Below are positions 47,294 to 55,380 of a stretch of DNA of 64,000 nt, in pieces. The notes under the pieces are model-generated. The model ran no database searches, was not told where the DNA came from, and saw only the letters and a program-made list of their open reading frames with translations. The position numbers were made by a program, and so were the translations under genes. The DNA lies in NCBI GenBank assembly GCA_022774645.1, contig JALFKQ010000032.1:1-64000 (forward strand), read 5' to 3'. The DNA comes from Mycoplasmatota bacterium. Its GTDB lineage: Bacteria; Bacillota_I; Bacilli_A; RF39; UBA660. Numbering within the stretch: position 1 is the stretch's first letter; each line of letters starts with the position of its first letter.

Positions 47294-48382
47294 ATGGAAA
47301 ATCAAAATGAAAATTCTACTTTTCAACAAGCAGAAGTAATTATGCCTGTTGAAAATAAAGTAGTAGAAGAAACTAAAAAAGAAGAAAAACAAGAGTCTAA
47401 TGATGGTAGAAAAAAGATTCTTACTGCTTTCTTAATGTTAGTAGTAACAGCTATTTCATTAACAACTGCATCATATGCATGGTTCACAGAAAATACAACT
47501 GTAACTGTTGATAGTATTGATGTTAATGTTAGTGCAGCAAATGGTATCCAAGTTTCTGTTGATGCTGTTAACTGGAAAGCAAATATTACAAATGCAGATA
47601 TAACTGGTGCTGCATATCAAGGTAATACTAATCAATTACCTACTCAAATCGTACCTGTTTCAACAATAGGAGAAGTTGATACAGCTACTGGATTTATGAA
47701 AATGTTTAGAGGAAGTATTGAAGCTGATGCAACTACTGCTCATGGTTATAGAATAGTTGCTAGTCGTTCAACTGAAACAGCTGGTACACTTGGAGATTTT
47801 ATAGCATTTGATTTATTCTTACTTGCTACACAACCTACAACTGTATATTTAACAACTACTTCTGATGTTATTGCTAGTGGAGCTGACACTGGACTTAAGA
47901 ATGCTGCTAGAGTAGCTTTCTTATATGAAGGTAGTGCTGCTACTGGTGCCAGTGCTGATGCGATTGCACTTAAAGGTGCTTCATCTCATGGAACTGGAAA
48001 TACTAATATATTCTGGGAACCAAATAATAATATCCACAAAGCTGGTGGAGTTGCTCAAGCACAAAACTATGGTCAAACTAGTTTTGCAACTGATACAGTA
48101 GTTCCAAATTATTTAGGTATTAAAGCTAATATTGATGCTGGTTTAGCACTTGATTATCAATCAAATAATGCAACATATTTTAGTTCTGTTACACCAGATA
48201 TTACAACTCCAGATGATAATAATGCTAATGGAGAATATAAAACATTATTTAATTTAGCTGCTGGTATTAATAAGATTAGAATATATGGTTGGGTAGAAGG
48301 ACAAGATTACGATTGTGAAAACAATGCATCTGGTACTAATATCAAATTTAATATTCAAATATCTAAGAATGCTAATGCTTAA
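47294..48382 (+). CDS. TasA-like secreted protein, probable main fibre subunit
   Basis: The start at 47294 is chosen because AAAGGA lies 7 nt before it; the ATG at 47288 is too close. The 362-residue protein has a Gln/Glu-rich cytoplasmic tail, a helix at 43-60 and the processing motif TASYAWFTEN (cut expected after Ala62). The mature chain is rich in Ala, Thr and Asn and is compact. It ends with the KIRIYGWVEGQDYDC and NIKFNIQISKN segments typical of this group. The codon choice is more regular than in neighbours, and a SipW gene follows after 18 nt. Together these suggest an abundant fibre subunit. Confidence 0.75.
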   Translation: MENQNENSTFQQAEVIMPVENKVVEETKKEEKQESNDGRKKILTAFLMLVVTAISLTTASYAWFTENTTVTVDSIDVNVSAANGIQVSVDAVNWKANITNADITGAAYQGNTNQLPTQIVPVSTIGEVDTATGFMKMFRGSIEADATTAHGYRIVASRSTETAGTLGDFIAFDLFLLATQPTTVYLTTTSDVIASGADTGLKNAARVAFLYEGSAATGASADAIALKGASSHGTGNTNIFWEPNNNIHKAGGVAQAQNYGQTSFATDTVVPNYLGIKANIDAGLALDYQSNNATYFSSVTPDITTPDDNNANGEYKTLFNLAAGINKIRIYGWVEGQDYDCENNASGTNIKFNIQISKNANA

Positions 48383-48400
48383 TAGAGGAAGAGGTGTAGA

Positions 48401-48955
48401 ATGAAAGGGAAAAAAATATTTAAAGTTATTTTAGATGTGTTAGTGTGGATAATTATTATCCTAGCTGCTAGTGTTACTTTGATTACACTAACTTCTCGTG
48501 AAAAGGGAGTTTCTCAAATATTTGGATATGTACCATTAAATATTCAAACAGGATCAATGGAACCTACAATTAAAACTGATGATTTAATCATTACTAAACA
48601 ATATGATGGAAAGAGTGAACTTAAAGAAGGAGATGTTATCTCATTTAGAGCTACAGAACAAGATACCTATATAATTAAAACACACCGTATTAAGTCTGTT
48701 TTAACTGTTAATGGTATGACTTCTTATATTACTCAAGGTGATGCTAATACTGGAGAAGATGATCAACAAGTAGCTCCTGGTGATATTATATCTGTATGGA
48801 ATGGAACTAGAATTCCTAAGTTAGGAGCTGTTCTTACATTCTTAAAAACAAAGGTTGGTTTCTTTGTATGTATTATATTACCACTTGCAGCATTCTTCAT
48901 TTATCAATTGTATAAATTTATAATGTTGTTATTAGATTATAAAAAAGTTAAATGA
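48401..48955 (+). CDS. SipW-type signal peptidase I (second of three)
   Basis: A 184-residue membrane protein with an N-terminal helix (about 8-29) and a C-terminal helix (about 155-178). Ser52 in TGSMEPT is the nucleophile and His95 in IKTHRI replaces the usual Lys. ITQGDANTGEDDQQVAPGDI matches the SipW family. It lies directly after the 47294 gene and ends in TGA before a terminator, closing the first part of the locus. Confidence 0.9.
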   Translation: MKGKKIFKVILDVLVWIIIILAASVTLITLTSREKGVSQIFGYVPLNIQTGSMEPTIKTDDLIITKQYDGKSELKEGDVISFRATEQDTYIIKTHRIKSVLTVNGMTSYITQGDANTGEDDQQVAPGDIISVWNGTRIPKLGAVLTFLKTKVGFFVCIILPLAAFFIYQLYKFIMLLLDYKKVK

Positions 48956-48971
48956 TTTGTTAATATAAATT

Positions 48972-48995
48972 GACTACTTAATTGTAGTCTTTTTT
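48972..48995 (+). terminator. Terminator after the second sipW-like gene
   Basis: A 6-bp stem (gactac 48972-48977, gtagtc 48984-48989) with a 6-nt loop and T run. It separates the locus into two transcription units. Confidence 0.7.
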
Positions 48996-49045
48996 ATTGA
49001 CTTTATTTTTTAGATGTTATAGTTATGTTAAGGTAGGAATGTGTT

Positions 49046-49150
49046 ATGAAGTGTAAAAATGGATTTACTTTAGTGGAGTTACTTGCTGTAATTGCGGTAC
49101 TTGCTATACTTGCGGTATTATCGGTACCAAATATCATTAAATTGGTTTAA
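49046..49150 (+). pseudogene. Truncated type IV prepilin-like gene, only the N-terminal helix left
   Basis: A frame of 34 residues that is a textbook class III prepilin N-terminus: basic MKCKN, the cleavage and methylation motif GFTLVELL, and the hydrophobic helix AVIAVLAILAVLSVPNI. It stops at TAA 49148-49150, just where the pilin globular domain should begin. No pilin-like domain continues in any frame before the terminator at 49199. A weak AAGG lies upstream. It is either a relic or a mini-pilin. The rest of the 341-nt gap (48956-49296) holds two terminators and a promoter. Confidence 0.8.
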
Positions 49151-49198
49151 TCGAAGCGGTAGAATTCCATGAAATTTGAAATTTGTTATTAAGTAGTT

Positions 49199-49226
49199 AA
49201 ATAAGTGATTAAGTTCACTTATTTTT
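49199..49226 (+). terminator. Terminator after the prepilin fragment
   Basis: Perfect 10-bp stem (aaataagtga 49199-49208, tcacttattt 49215-49224) with a 6-nt loop and a T-rich tail. Confidence 0.83.
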
Positions 49227-49227
49227 A

Positions 49228-49257
49228 TTGTATTCAAGTGCCTTTTTATGGTAAAAT
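49228..49257 (+). promoter_or_regulatory. Promoter of the McrB-like/TasA-like/LRR operon
   Basis: TTGTAT at 49228-49233 and TAAAAT at 49252-49257 with an 18-nt spacer and an extended TGG before the -10. Confidence 0.5.
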
Positions 49258-49296
49258 TAATATGAATAATAGGATTAAGAATAGAGGTGAAGAGAA

Positions 49297-50877
49297 TTGT
49301 CAACATATATGAGATTTTTATATGATTTTATGGAGCAATTCTTTTCTGGAGTTATAAATATTTTTATGGGTATTGTTAGAGGCTTTGGTAAAATGTTTAA
49401 TTTTAAAGCATATCTTTCAATATTAAAAGAATATTCTTCAGAATTTTCGGTTGGTCAATGGATACTTGTAGGTTTTGCTGTACTTTTAGTATTTGCTTTT
49501 TTAGCTGGTATATGTTTTTTAATATATCTTTTAATAAGAAAATATTTAAGATTTAGAAAGACTCTTGTAGAACAAGAAAGTTTGCTTGAAGAGGTTGCTA
49601 AACTTGATAGAGATGTTATAAGACTTAATCAAGAAAAGGAAGAGTTGTATGCTTTAAAAGTTTCTCAAATTGGACTTACACCACAAGTTAGTGGAAGTAA
49701 TATTAAAATGGATATGCCAAAAGAAATTAAAGAAGAAAATGGTGAAAGTAGTGAAGAAGGAGAAACTGCTGAAGAAGTTCCAACTGAAGCAGCCAATGGT
49801 AGTAGATTCTTTAAACTAACACAAATTGATGAAGAATATGCTAATAAACCACCTGAAGATTTTGGGAATACATTTACTCTTGAAGAGTTATGTGATACAT
49901 TTAGAAACTTTGCAGCTTCAAGAATGAAACTTTATTATAAAGTTAAAATTATTAGATTATTTGTAGCAGCTCTTGGAGCAACAAGACTTGTAATTTTACA
50001 AGGTATCTCTGGTACAGGTAAGACATCACTTCCTTATGCTTGGGGTAAATTTATTAGTAGAGATGCAACTATTGCTTCTGTACAACCATCTTGGAGAGAT
50101 AGAACTGAGCTTTTTGGATATTTCAACGAATTTACTAAAAAGTTTAATGAAACAGAAGTTTTAAAAGCAATGTATGAAGCAAGTTATAATGATGAAATGT
50201 ATTTAACAATACTTGATGAAATGAATATTGCCAGAGTTGAATACTATTTTGCTGAAATGCTATCTATTTTAGAAATGCCTTCTCGTGATGAATGGGTTAT
50301 AGATTTGGTTCCTAATGTATGGCCAAACGATCCTAAGCATTTACCAGATGGTAAACTTAAAATACCGGATAATATGTGGTATGTTGGTACAATCAATAAC
50401 GATGATTCAACATTTATGGTTACTGATAAGGTTTACGACCGTGCTATGCCAATAGATATAAATGATAAAGGTCAAGCATTTGATGCTCCTGATACTCCTG
50501 GCATTAGAATTAATAGTAGTTATCTTGAAAGTTTATTTAATAAAGCAAAAGTTGAGCATCCTGTTTCACAAGATACTTTAAATAAACTAGAAGATATGGA
50601 TAATTATGTTATTGAACATTTTAGACTTGCTTTTGGTAACCGTATTGTTAAACATATAAAAGAATTTGTTCCAGTATATGTAGCATGTGGTGGTACTGAA
50701 CTTGATGGATTCGATTATATTCTTTGTAAAAAGGTTTTAAGAAAGTTTGAACAATTAAATTTATCATTTATTAGAGATGAAATTGATGGATATGTTAAAT
50801 TTTTAGATAAAACTTTTGGTAAAGAGAATATGAGTGAGTGTAAAGAATATTTAGCTAGACTTAAGAAAGCTATGTAA
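49297..50877 (+). CDS. Membrane-anchored McrB-like AAA+ ATPase
   Basis: A 526-residue protein. The TTG start at 49297 lies 6 nt after GAGGTGA (an ATG at 49309 is the alternative). A membrane helix at about 54-80 is followed by a coiled coil (82-125), an acidic linker (140-168) and an AAA+ domain. Walker A is GISGTGKT (236-243), then VQPSWRDRTELFGYFNEF, Walker B YLTILDEMN (302-310) with IARVEYYFAEMLS, and the sensor GTINNDDST, as in the McrB/AAA_5 clade. McrB proteins normally form soluble GTP-driven rings that feed a nuclease. Here the ring would hang on the inner face of the membrane, within a fibre locus. It is followed after 17 nt by the DUF2357-like gene. Confidence 0.8.
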   Translation: MSTYMRFLYDFMEQFFSGVINIFMGIVRGFGKMFNFKAYLSILKEYSSEFSVGQWILVGFAVLLVFAFLAGICFLIYLLIRKYLRFRKTLVEQESLLEEVAKLDRDVIRLNQEKEELYALKVSQIGLTPQVSGSNIKMDMPKEIKEENGESSEEGETAEEVPTEAANGSRFFKLTQIDEEYANKPPEDFGNTFTLEELCDTFRNFAASRMKLYYKVKIIRLFVAALGATRLVILQGISGTGKTSLPYAWGKFISRDATIASVQPSWRDRTELFGYFNEFTKKFNETEVLKAMYEASYNDEMYLTILDEMNIARVEYYFAEMLSILEMPSRDEWVIDLVPNVWPNDPKHLPDGKLKIPDNMWYVGTINNDDSTFMVTDKVYDRAMPIDINDKGQAFDAPDTPGIRINSSYLESLFNKAKVEHPVSQDTLNKLEDMDNYVIEHFRLAFGNRIVKHIKEFVPVYVACGGTELDGFDYILCKKVLRKFEQLNLSFIRDEIDGYVKFLDKTFGKENMSECKEYLARLKKAM

Positions 50878-50894
50878 TATAAGAAAGGATTTTT

Positions 50895-52007
50895 ATGAAT
50901 AAGAATGAATTATTAAATTTATTAGATGATACTGATAATAAAGCAATTGAGCAGTTTTGTGGATCTAATGATTCTCATGTTGTTGTTAATTCTTCTTTTC
51001 AAAGTGTTGAGTATGATTATTCATGGATAGATAAGATTGAAGAAACTCTTGTTTATTTAGACAACATTATTAGAAATCCTAAAAGATTCATTATGCAGGA
51101 AGAAGAAGTTGTTCCTGTTGAAAAGGCTAAGAAGATTAGTCAAGAAACTATAAAACATTTGGCTCAACATACTGATTTAATTCAAGATGTTGATGAAGAT
51201 GGAACTATTACTCCAAGTAAAGTTCTTAATGTACATAAAGAAGAAAGTTTTGATATTTATGAAAATAGATTTATTATTTCGTTACTTAATAATCTTAATT
51301 ATTTCTTTACATTAAGAAAGCAAGTTACTGCGAGTGGTAGTTATGCTAAAAAGAAAAAAGTTATGACTTACACAGGTAAAACTAAACTTGGTAATGAGGA
51401 AGTCAATATTAGTTTAAATATGGAGACTAATTTACAAGAAGATTTAGGTGGTGTTTCAAGTAGTGGTGAATCTGTTGAACAAAGAATTGCTAAGATTGAA
51501 CTTGTTGTTGGAGATTTCTTAAAGACACCATTTGTTAAAGAACTTGGTAATGCTGCTCCTGTTAAGTCACCAATTAGAAAAACAAATACTATATTAAAGA
51601 ATCCTAACTTTCAAAAAGCATTAGAATTATGGGAATTTATTGAACAATACGATGTTAAAGATAAAAAGGAAGTTAATGATTCTAATGAGAAAGTTGATGA
51701 AGAGAAAACTAAAAATAGAATGGATGGAGCATTTTTCTTAGATTATGTTATTTTAAATGAAATGGATAACAATAAAACCATTAAGAAAGATCAAATAAAT
51801 AGATATGCTCTTAAAAAGTTAATGGAAGATTTTCTTGCTAATAATAGAAATCATTCTATGAAGGAATTTAAAAAGATATTAGAAGAAGAATTTAAATTAG
51901 CTCTTGCTAAGGAAGAGAAAACTGATAAGGAGATTATTAAAGGATTTAAGACTTTATTAAAGCATTATAGGAAGAATAAACAAGATGCATTTGCATATTT
52001 GAGGTAA
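50895..52007 (+). CDS. DUF2357-like partner of the McrB-like ATPase
   Basis: A 370-residue soluble protein. The segment NVHKEESFDIYENRFIISLLNNL (about 112-134) resembles the core of DUF2357, the N-terminal domain of McrC-like partners. The C-terminal 100 residues are helical and charged, and I see no PD-(D/E)XK nuclease motif. The pair could therefore be a McrBC-derived ATPase and adaptor without DNA-cutting activity. It lies 17 nt after the ATPase gene and 4 nt before a TasA-like gene, so it is inside the same operon. The DUF2357 match is from memory and is moderate. Confidence 0.55.
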   Translation: MNKNELLNLLDDTDNKAIEQFCGSNDSHVVVNSSFQSVEYDYSWIDKIEETLVYLDNIIRNPKRFIMQEEEVVPVEKAKKISQETIKHLAQHTDLIQDVDEDGTITPSKVLNVHKEESFDIYENRFIISLLNNLNYFFTLRKQVTASGSYAKKKKVMTYTGKTKLGNEEVNISLNMETNLQEDLGGVSSSGESVEQRIAKIELVVGDFLKTPFVKELGNAAPVKSPIRKTNTILKNPNFQKALELWEFIEQYDVKDKKEVNDSNEKVDEEKTKNRMDGAFFLDYVILNEMDNNKTIKKDQINRYALKKLMEDFLANNRNHSMKEFKKILEEEFKLALAKEEKTDKEIIKGFKTLLKHYRKNKQDAFAYLR

Positions 52008-52011
52008 TAAT

Positions 52012-53166
52012 ATGAATAAAGATATGAATAAGAAAATTAGTAGTACGATTATTAAAATGATAGCTATAATTGTTTCTATCTTTGTTTTTTCTTATGCATG
52101 GTTTGTTCATAATGAGAATACTCATATTAATGCGATTGAGATTGGAACTGCTAAAACTAATAATATTCAAGTAAGTGAAGATGGTAATGATAATTGGGGT
52201 ACTTCACTTAGTATAGATGTTGGTGAGGGCTTTAGATTTGATAATGAAGTTACTAGTGAGGGTATTAATTTTTATAAAGCTAATTTAAAAAATGATGATG
52301 GTTATCCATTACATTTTATAGAAGCTACTGTTAATAAAGATTATTTGGATTTTGATTTATGGTTTAAAAATGATAGTAGTGTTAAGCTATTTTTAGATGA
52401 TAGTTCAAGGGTTTATCCTGAATGTGGTACTGATGAATCGGATTTAATTTGGGATGGTGTTACAGGTAGTTTAGATTCTATTACAAGAGTAAGTGCTTAT
52501 GGAAACTTTAGTAGGGATTTAATTGCTGGTTCTGTAAGAGTTGCTTTTATTAAATATAATTATGATGAAGAAAACGATAAGTATGTTTTAGATGATAAAG
52601 CTAGTCTTGTATGGGCTCCTAATAAAGAATATGAAATTATTTCTAACGGAGAAGATACTCTTACAGCTTCTATTAAATCTAAAAATTTACAAAATTATAA
52701 ATATTTAAAAGTAATAAGTGGAGAAAATTTTGTAGAGAGTGATGTACCAAATTTAACAGATGTTATTCATGCTAGTATTTCTACTAAGATGGCTAACGGG
52801 GATACTCCTCTTGCTGTTATCAATACTGAAAATGATGTTGAAAAGAAAGTTGGTTTAAAAGTTAGAGTTTGGGTAGAAGGTAATGATAGAGATGCAGTAG
52901 CTGCATTAAAAGGTGGTGTATTTAAGTTTGATTTATCTTTTGTAGGTTTACAAAAAGACGACAATATTAATTTACCAAATGTTAGTAAAATTGGTTCATC
53001 TATAACAGGTATCACAAATAATATGGAATATTCAATAGATAATGGAAGTACATGGACAAGATATAATGGTGAAACATTAAATTTTAATGAAGGAACTTAT
53101 GTACTTGTAAGATATAGTGAGAATAGTAATTATTTTGCTTCTCATTATGTGGAACTTGAATTTTGA
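52012..53166 (+). CDS. TasA-like secreted protein with C-terminal beta module
   Basis: A 384-residue protein. The N-terminal helix (about 10-28) ends FSYAWFVHNEN (cut expected after Ala29). The body shows the TasA-like order of this locus, including LHFIEATVNKDYLDFDLWFKNDS and KVRVWVEGNDRDAV. After a linker, residues about 320-384 form a small beta domain (ITGITNNMEYSIDNGSTW to NYFASHYVELEF) of the kind found repeated in Firmicute surface proteins. GAGG overlaps the preceding stop. It ends in TGA. Confidence 0.72.
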   Translation: MNKDMNKKISSTIIKMIAIIVSIFVFSYAWFVHNENTHINAIEIGTAKTNNIQVSEDGNDNWGTSLSIDVGEGFRFDNEVTSEGINFYKANLKNDDGYPLHFIEATVNKDYLDFDLWFKNDSSVKLFLDDSSRVYPECGTDESDLIWDGVTGSLDSITRVSAYGNFSRDLIAGSVRVAFIKYNYDEENDKYVLDDKASLVWAPNKEYEIISNGEDTLTASIKSKNLQNYKYLKVISGENFVESDVPNLTDVIHASISTKMANGDTPLAVINTENDVEKKVGLKVRVWVEGNDRDAVAALKGGVFKFDLSFVGLQKDDNINLPNVSKIGSSITGITNNMEYSIDNGSTWTRYNGETLNFNEGTYVLVRYSENSNYFASHYVELEF

Positions 53167-53178
53167 TAGGTGACTGAT

Positions 53179-54228
53179 ATGAGTAATAAGACATTTTTTA
53201 AAATTATATTATTGATTGGTTTTACTGTTATTCTTATCATTAGTTCATATGCTTGGTTTCAAGATAGATCTAATCCATCTATAAGTTTATCTAATATTCA
53301 AGTTTCAGCTGCTGAAGGTCTTGTTATTAAGTTACAACCTGATAGTGCAGCTAGAAATACTGTTAGTTTAAATAGTGTTCTTGAAAATTTTGATGAATTT
53401 GAATTAAAACAAGTTTCAAGTGTTGATGCGGTTAATTTTTATACAATTGACTTTAATGAAGGTTTAACTTTAACCGAACCAGAATTTATAAAACTTCCTG
53501 CTGTTAATGGTAGTGTATCTCAAATGATTGAAAATGGTTATATAGATTTTAATTTCTATTTACAAACAGAAGATTATCCAAAACATGTTTATATTCATAA
53601 AGATACAGCTGTTACTGGTCCTGCTTACGATGCTCTTAGAATAGCTATTACTTATCCAACTAGTGATAATACAACATCAACTATAATATTTGGTAAAACT
53701 CCTGAGAATGGTATTACTGATGAGTATACAACTAATGCAATTATAACTACAGGTAAATTTAAATTTGGTAATATACCTAGTAGTTTTTATACAACACAAC
53801 TTGTTAGAAATTTTAGTTATAGAGATGGTGGTAGAGGAAGTAGTGATAGTGATACGATTGATACTAATAAAATATTATTTACTATTCCTGCTAATAGTAG
53901 AATGGCTATTAATTTGAAGATATGGTTAGAAGGAGGAGATATAGATTGTACTAATGCTCTTGCATCAACTATATTAAATGTATTATTTAAGTTTGGTAGT
54001 GCCAATGAATTACTTGCAGCTCCTACACTAGTTGGAAATTCTAATTATACAATAACTGGTCTTGATACTACAATGGAATGGGCTACAACAAATACTGCTA
54101 CTACAATATGGACTCCTGTTACAAGTAGTACTCAACAGTTTACTGGATATCAATCAGTATATGTTAGAATTAAAGAAGTAGTTGGTGTTTCACCAGAGAG
54201 TTATGCAACTCTTGTAACTTTCCAGTGA
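53179..54228 (+). CDS. TasA-like secreted protein with C-terminal beta module
   Basis: The start is placed at 53179, five bases after AGGTGA; a GTG at 53170 overlaps that site. The 349-residue protein has a helix ending ISSYAWFQDR (cut expected after Ala25). VDAVNFYTIDFNEGLTL parallels INFYKANLKN of the previous protein, and LKIWLEGGDIDCTNA is the shared C-terminal segment. A final module (TITGLDTTMEWATTNTATT to YATLVTFQ) matches the end of its neighbour in position and form. The two genes look like old duplicates. Confidence 0.72.
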   Translation: MSNKTFFKIILLIGFTVILIISSYAWFQDRSNPSISLSNIQVSAAEGLVIKLQPDSAARNTVSLNSVLENFDEFELKQVSSVDAVNFYTIDFNEGLTLTEPEFIKLPAVNGSVSQMIENGYIDFNFYLQTEDYPKHVYIHKDTAVTGPAYDALRIAITYPTSDNTTSTIIFGKTPENGITDEYTTNAIITTGKFKFGNIPSSFYTTQLVRNFSYRDGGRGSSDSDTIDTNKILFTIPANSRMAINLKIWLEGGDIDCTNALASTILNVLFKFGSANELLAAPTLVGNSNYTITGLDTTMEWATTNTATTIWTPVTSSTQQFTGYQSVYVRIKEVVGVSPESYATLVTFQ

Positions 54229-54236
54229 GGTGAAAC

Positions 54237-54812
54237 ATGAAAAAGATATCAATATTATTAAGTATAGTAATTATAATATTACTTACAGTTAGTGCTTATG
54301 CTTGGATGCAAACAGAACCATCACTTGGAGAAAATGTAGAATACAATAGAGATTTTTATATAACTGATAGTGATATACAAGTTAAGTTATATGCTCTTAT
54401 TGATAATAAATATGTTTTACAAGGTCAATATTCAGATGATGAACTTCTTAATCTTGATCTTATGTATCCAGGTAAAATACAAAGATATAGATTTGAACTT
54501 ACTAACATTAATCCAACACCTGCAAGAGTAAAAATTGTATTTACTGAGATAACAGGAAGTATAAATTTACTTAAAAATTATTTAAAAATTGGTATTACTA
54601 ATCCTATTATTGATAATTTTAAATTGTCTGATAGGTTAGAACATAATACTGATGATGATAGATATTTCTTTGATTTTGCTAATAGTGTTACTATTCCAGC
54701 AGAATCGACACTTAATTATTATTGGAACATTGAAATTGATATAGATGCTCCAAATACACTTCAAAACACAAATTTAAGAATAAATAAAATTATGTTTATT
54801 AAACCATCATAA
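54237..54812 (+). CDS. Small TasA-like secreted protein
   Basis: A 191-residue protein. Its short signal helix ends VSAYAWMQTE (cut expected after Ala22). The mature part has the pattern LDLMYPGKIQRYRFELTNINPTPARVKI and IPAESTLNYYWNIEIDID, a beta-sandwich layout like the other members but without the C-terminal module. It precedes a SipW-type gene by 16 nt. It could be a minor subunit or a cap. Confidence 0.65.
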   Translation: MKKISILLSIVIIILLTVSAYAWMQTEPSLGENVEYNRDFYITDSDIQVKLYALIDNKYVLQGQYSDDELLNLDLMYPGKIQRYRFELTNINPTPARVKIVFTEITGSINLLKNYLKIGITNPIIDNFKLSDRLEHNTDDDRYFFDFANSVTIPAESTLNYYWNIEIDIDAPNTLQNTNLRINKIMFIKPS

Positions 54813-54828
54813 TTTAGAAAGGAATCAT

Positions 54829-55374
54829 ATGAAAAAAGTAATAAAAAAAATATTTGATATTTTAAAAATAATTATATTAGTATTATTAATACTATTTGCT
54901 ATATTTACAGTATATCAAAAAGTATTTCCAAATAATCCTAGTGTTTTTGGTTTTAGAACATATTCAATTATTACTAAAAGTATGGAGCCTGTTTTGTATA
55001 AAGGTGATGTGATTCTTGTACAAGAAAGAAACACTGATTCTTATAAAGTGGGAGATATTATTACTTTTAAAGGATCTAGTGGTGATTTAAAAGGAAAAAT
55101 AGTTACTCACAAAATAGTTGGTATTAAACTTGAAAATGGAAGAAATATATTTTATACAAAAGGTATTCAAAATATAAGTGAAGATCCAGCTGTTTATGAA
55201 AATGAAATATTAGGTAAATATATTTATAAATTTAAGTTTTTCAGTTTGATTGAAAAGATAATGGATACTAAAATAGGATTTGTTCTTATTATAATAATTC
55301 CACTTGGATATATTTATTTTTATGAAATAAGAGATATAATAAAAGATGTAAAGAAGATTAAGAATAAGGAGTAG
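54829..55374 (+). CDS. SipW-type signal peptidase I (third of three)
   Basis: A 181-residue membrane protein with an N-terminal helix (about 10-31) and a C-terminal helix (about 145-170). Ser51 in TKSMEPV is the nucleophile and His94 in VTHKIVG is at the base position. The usual GDAN motif is replaced by KGIQNISEDPA, so this copy is more divergent than the other two. It lies between a small TasA-like gene and the giant protein gene. Confidence 0.86.
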   Translation: MKKVIKKIFDILKIIILVLLILFAIFTVYQKVFPNNPSVFGFRTYSIITKSMEPVLYKGDVILVQERNTDSYKVGDIITFKGSSGDLKGKIVTHKIVGIKLENGRNIFYTKGIQNISEDPAVYENEILGKYIYKFKFFSLIEKIMDTKIGFVLIIIIPLGYIYFYEIRDIIKDVKKIKNKE

Positions 55375-55380
55375 TAATAA

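Noticed and set aside
48953..54228. Possible TGA-as-tryptophan code as in Mycoplasma
   Set aside because: TGA terminates several genes at the expected lengths (for example at 48955, 53166 and 54228), and Trp is encoded by TGG.
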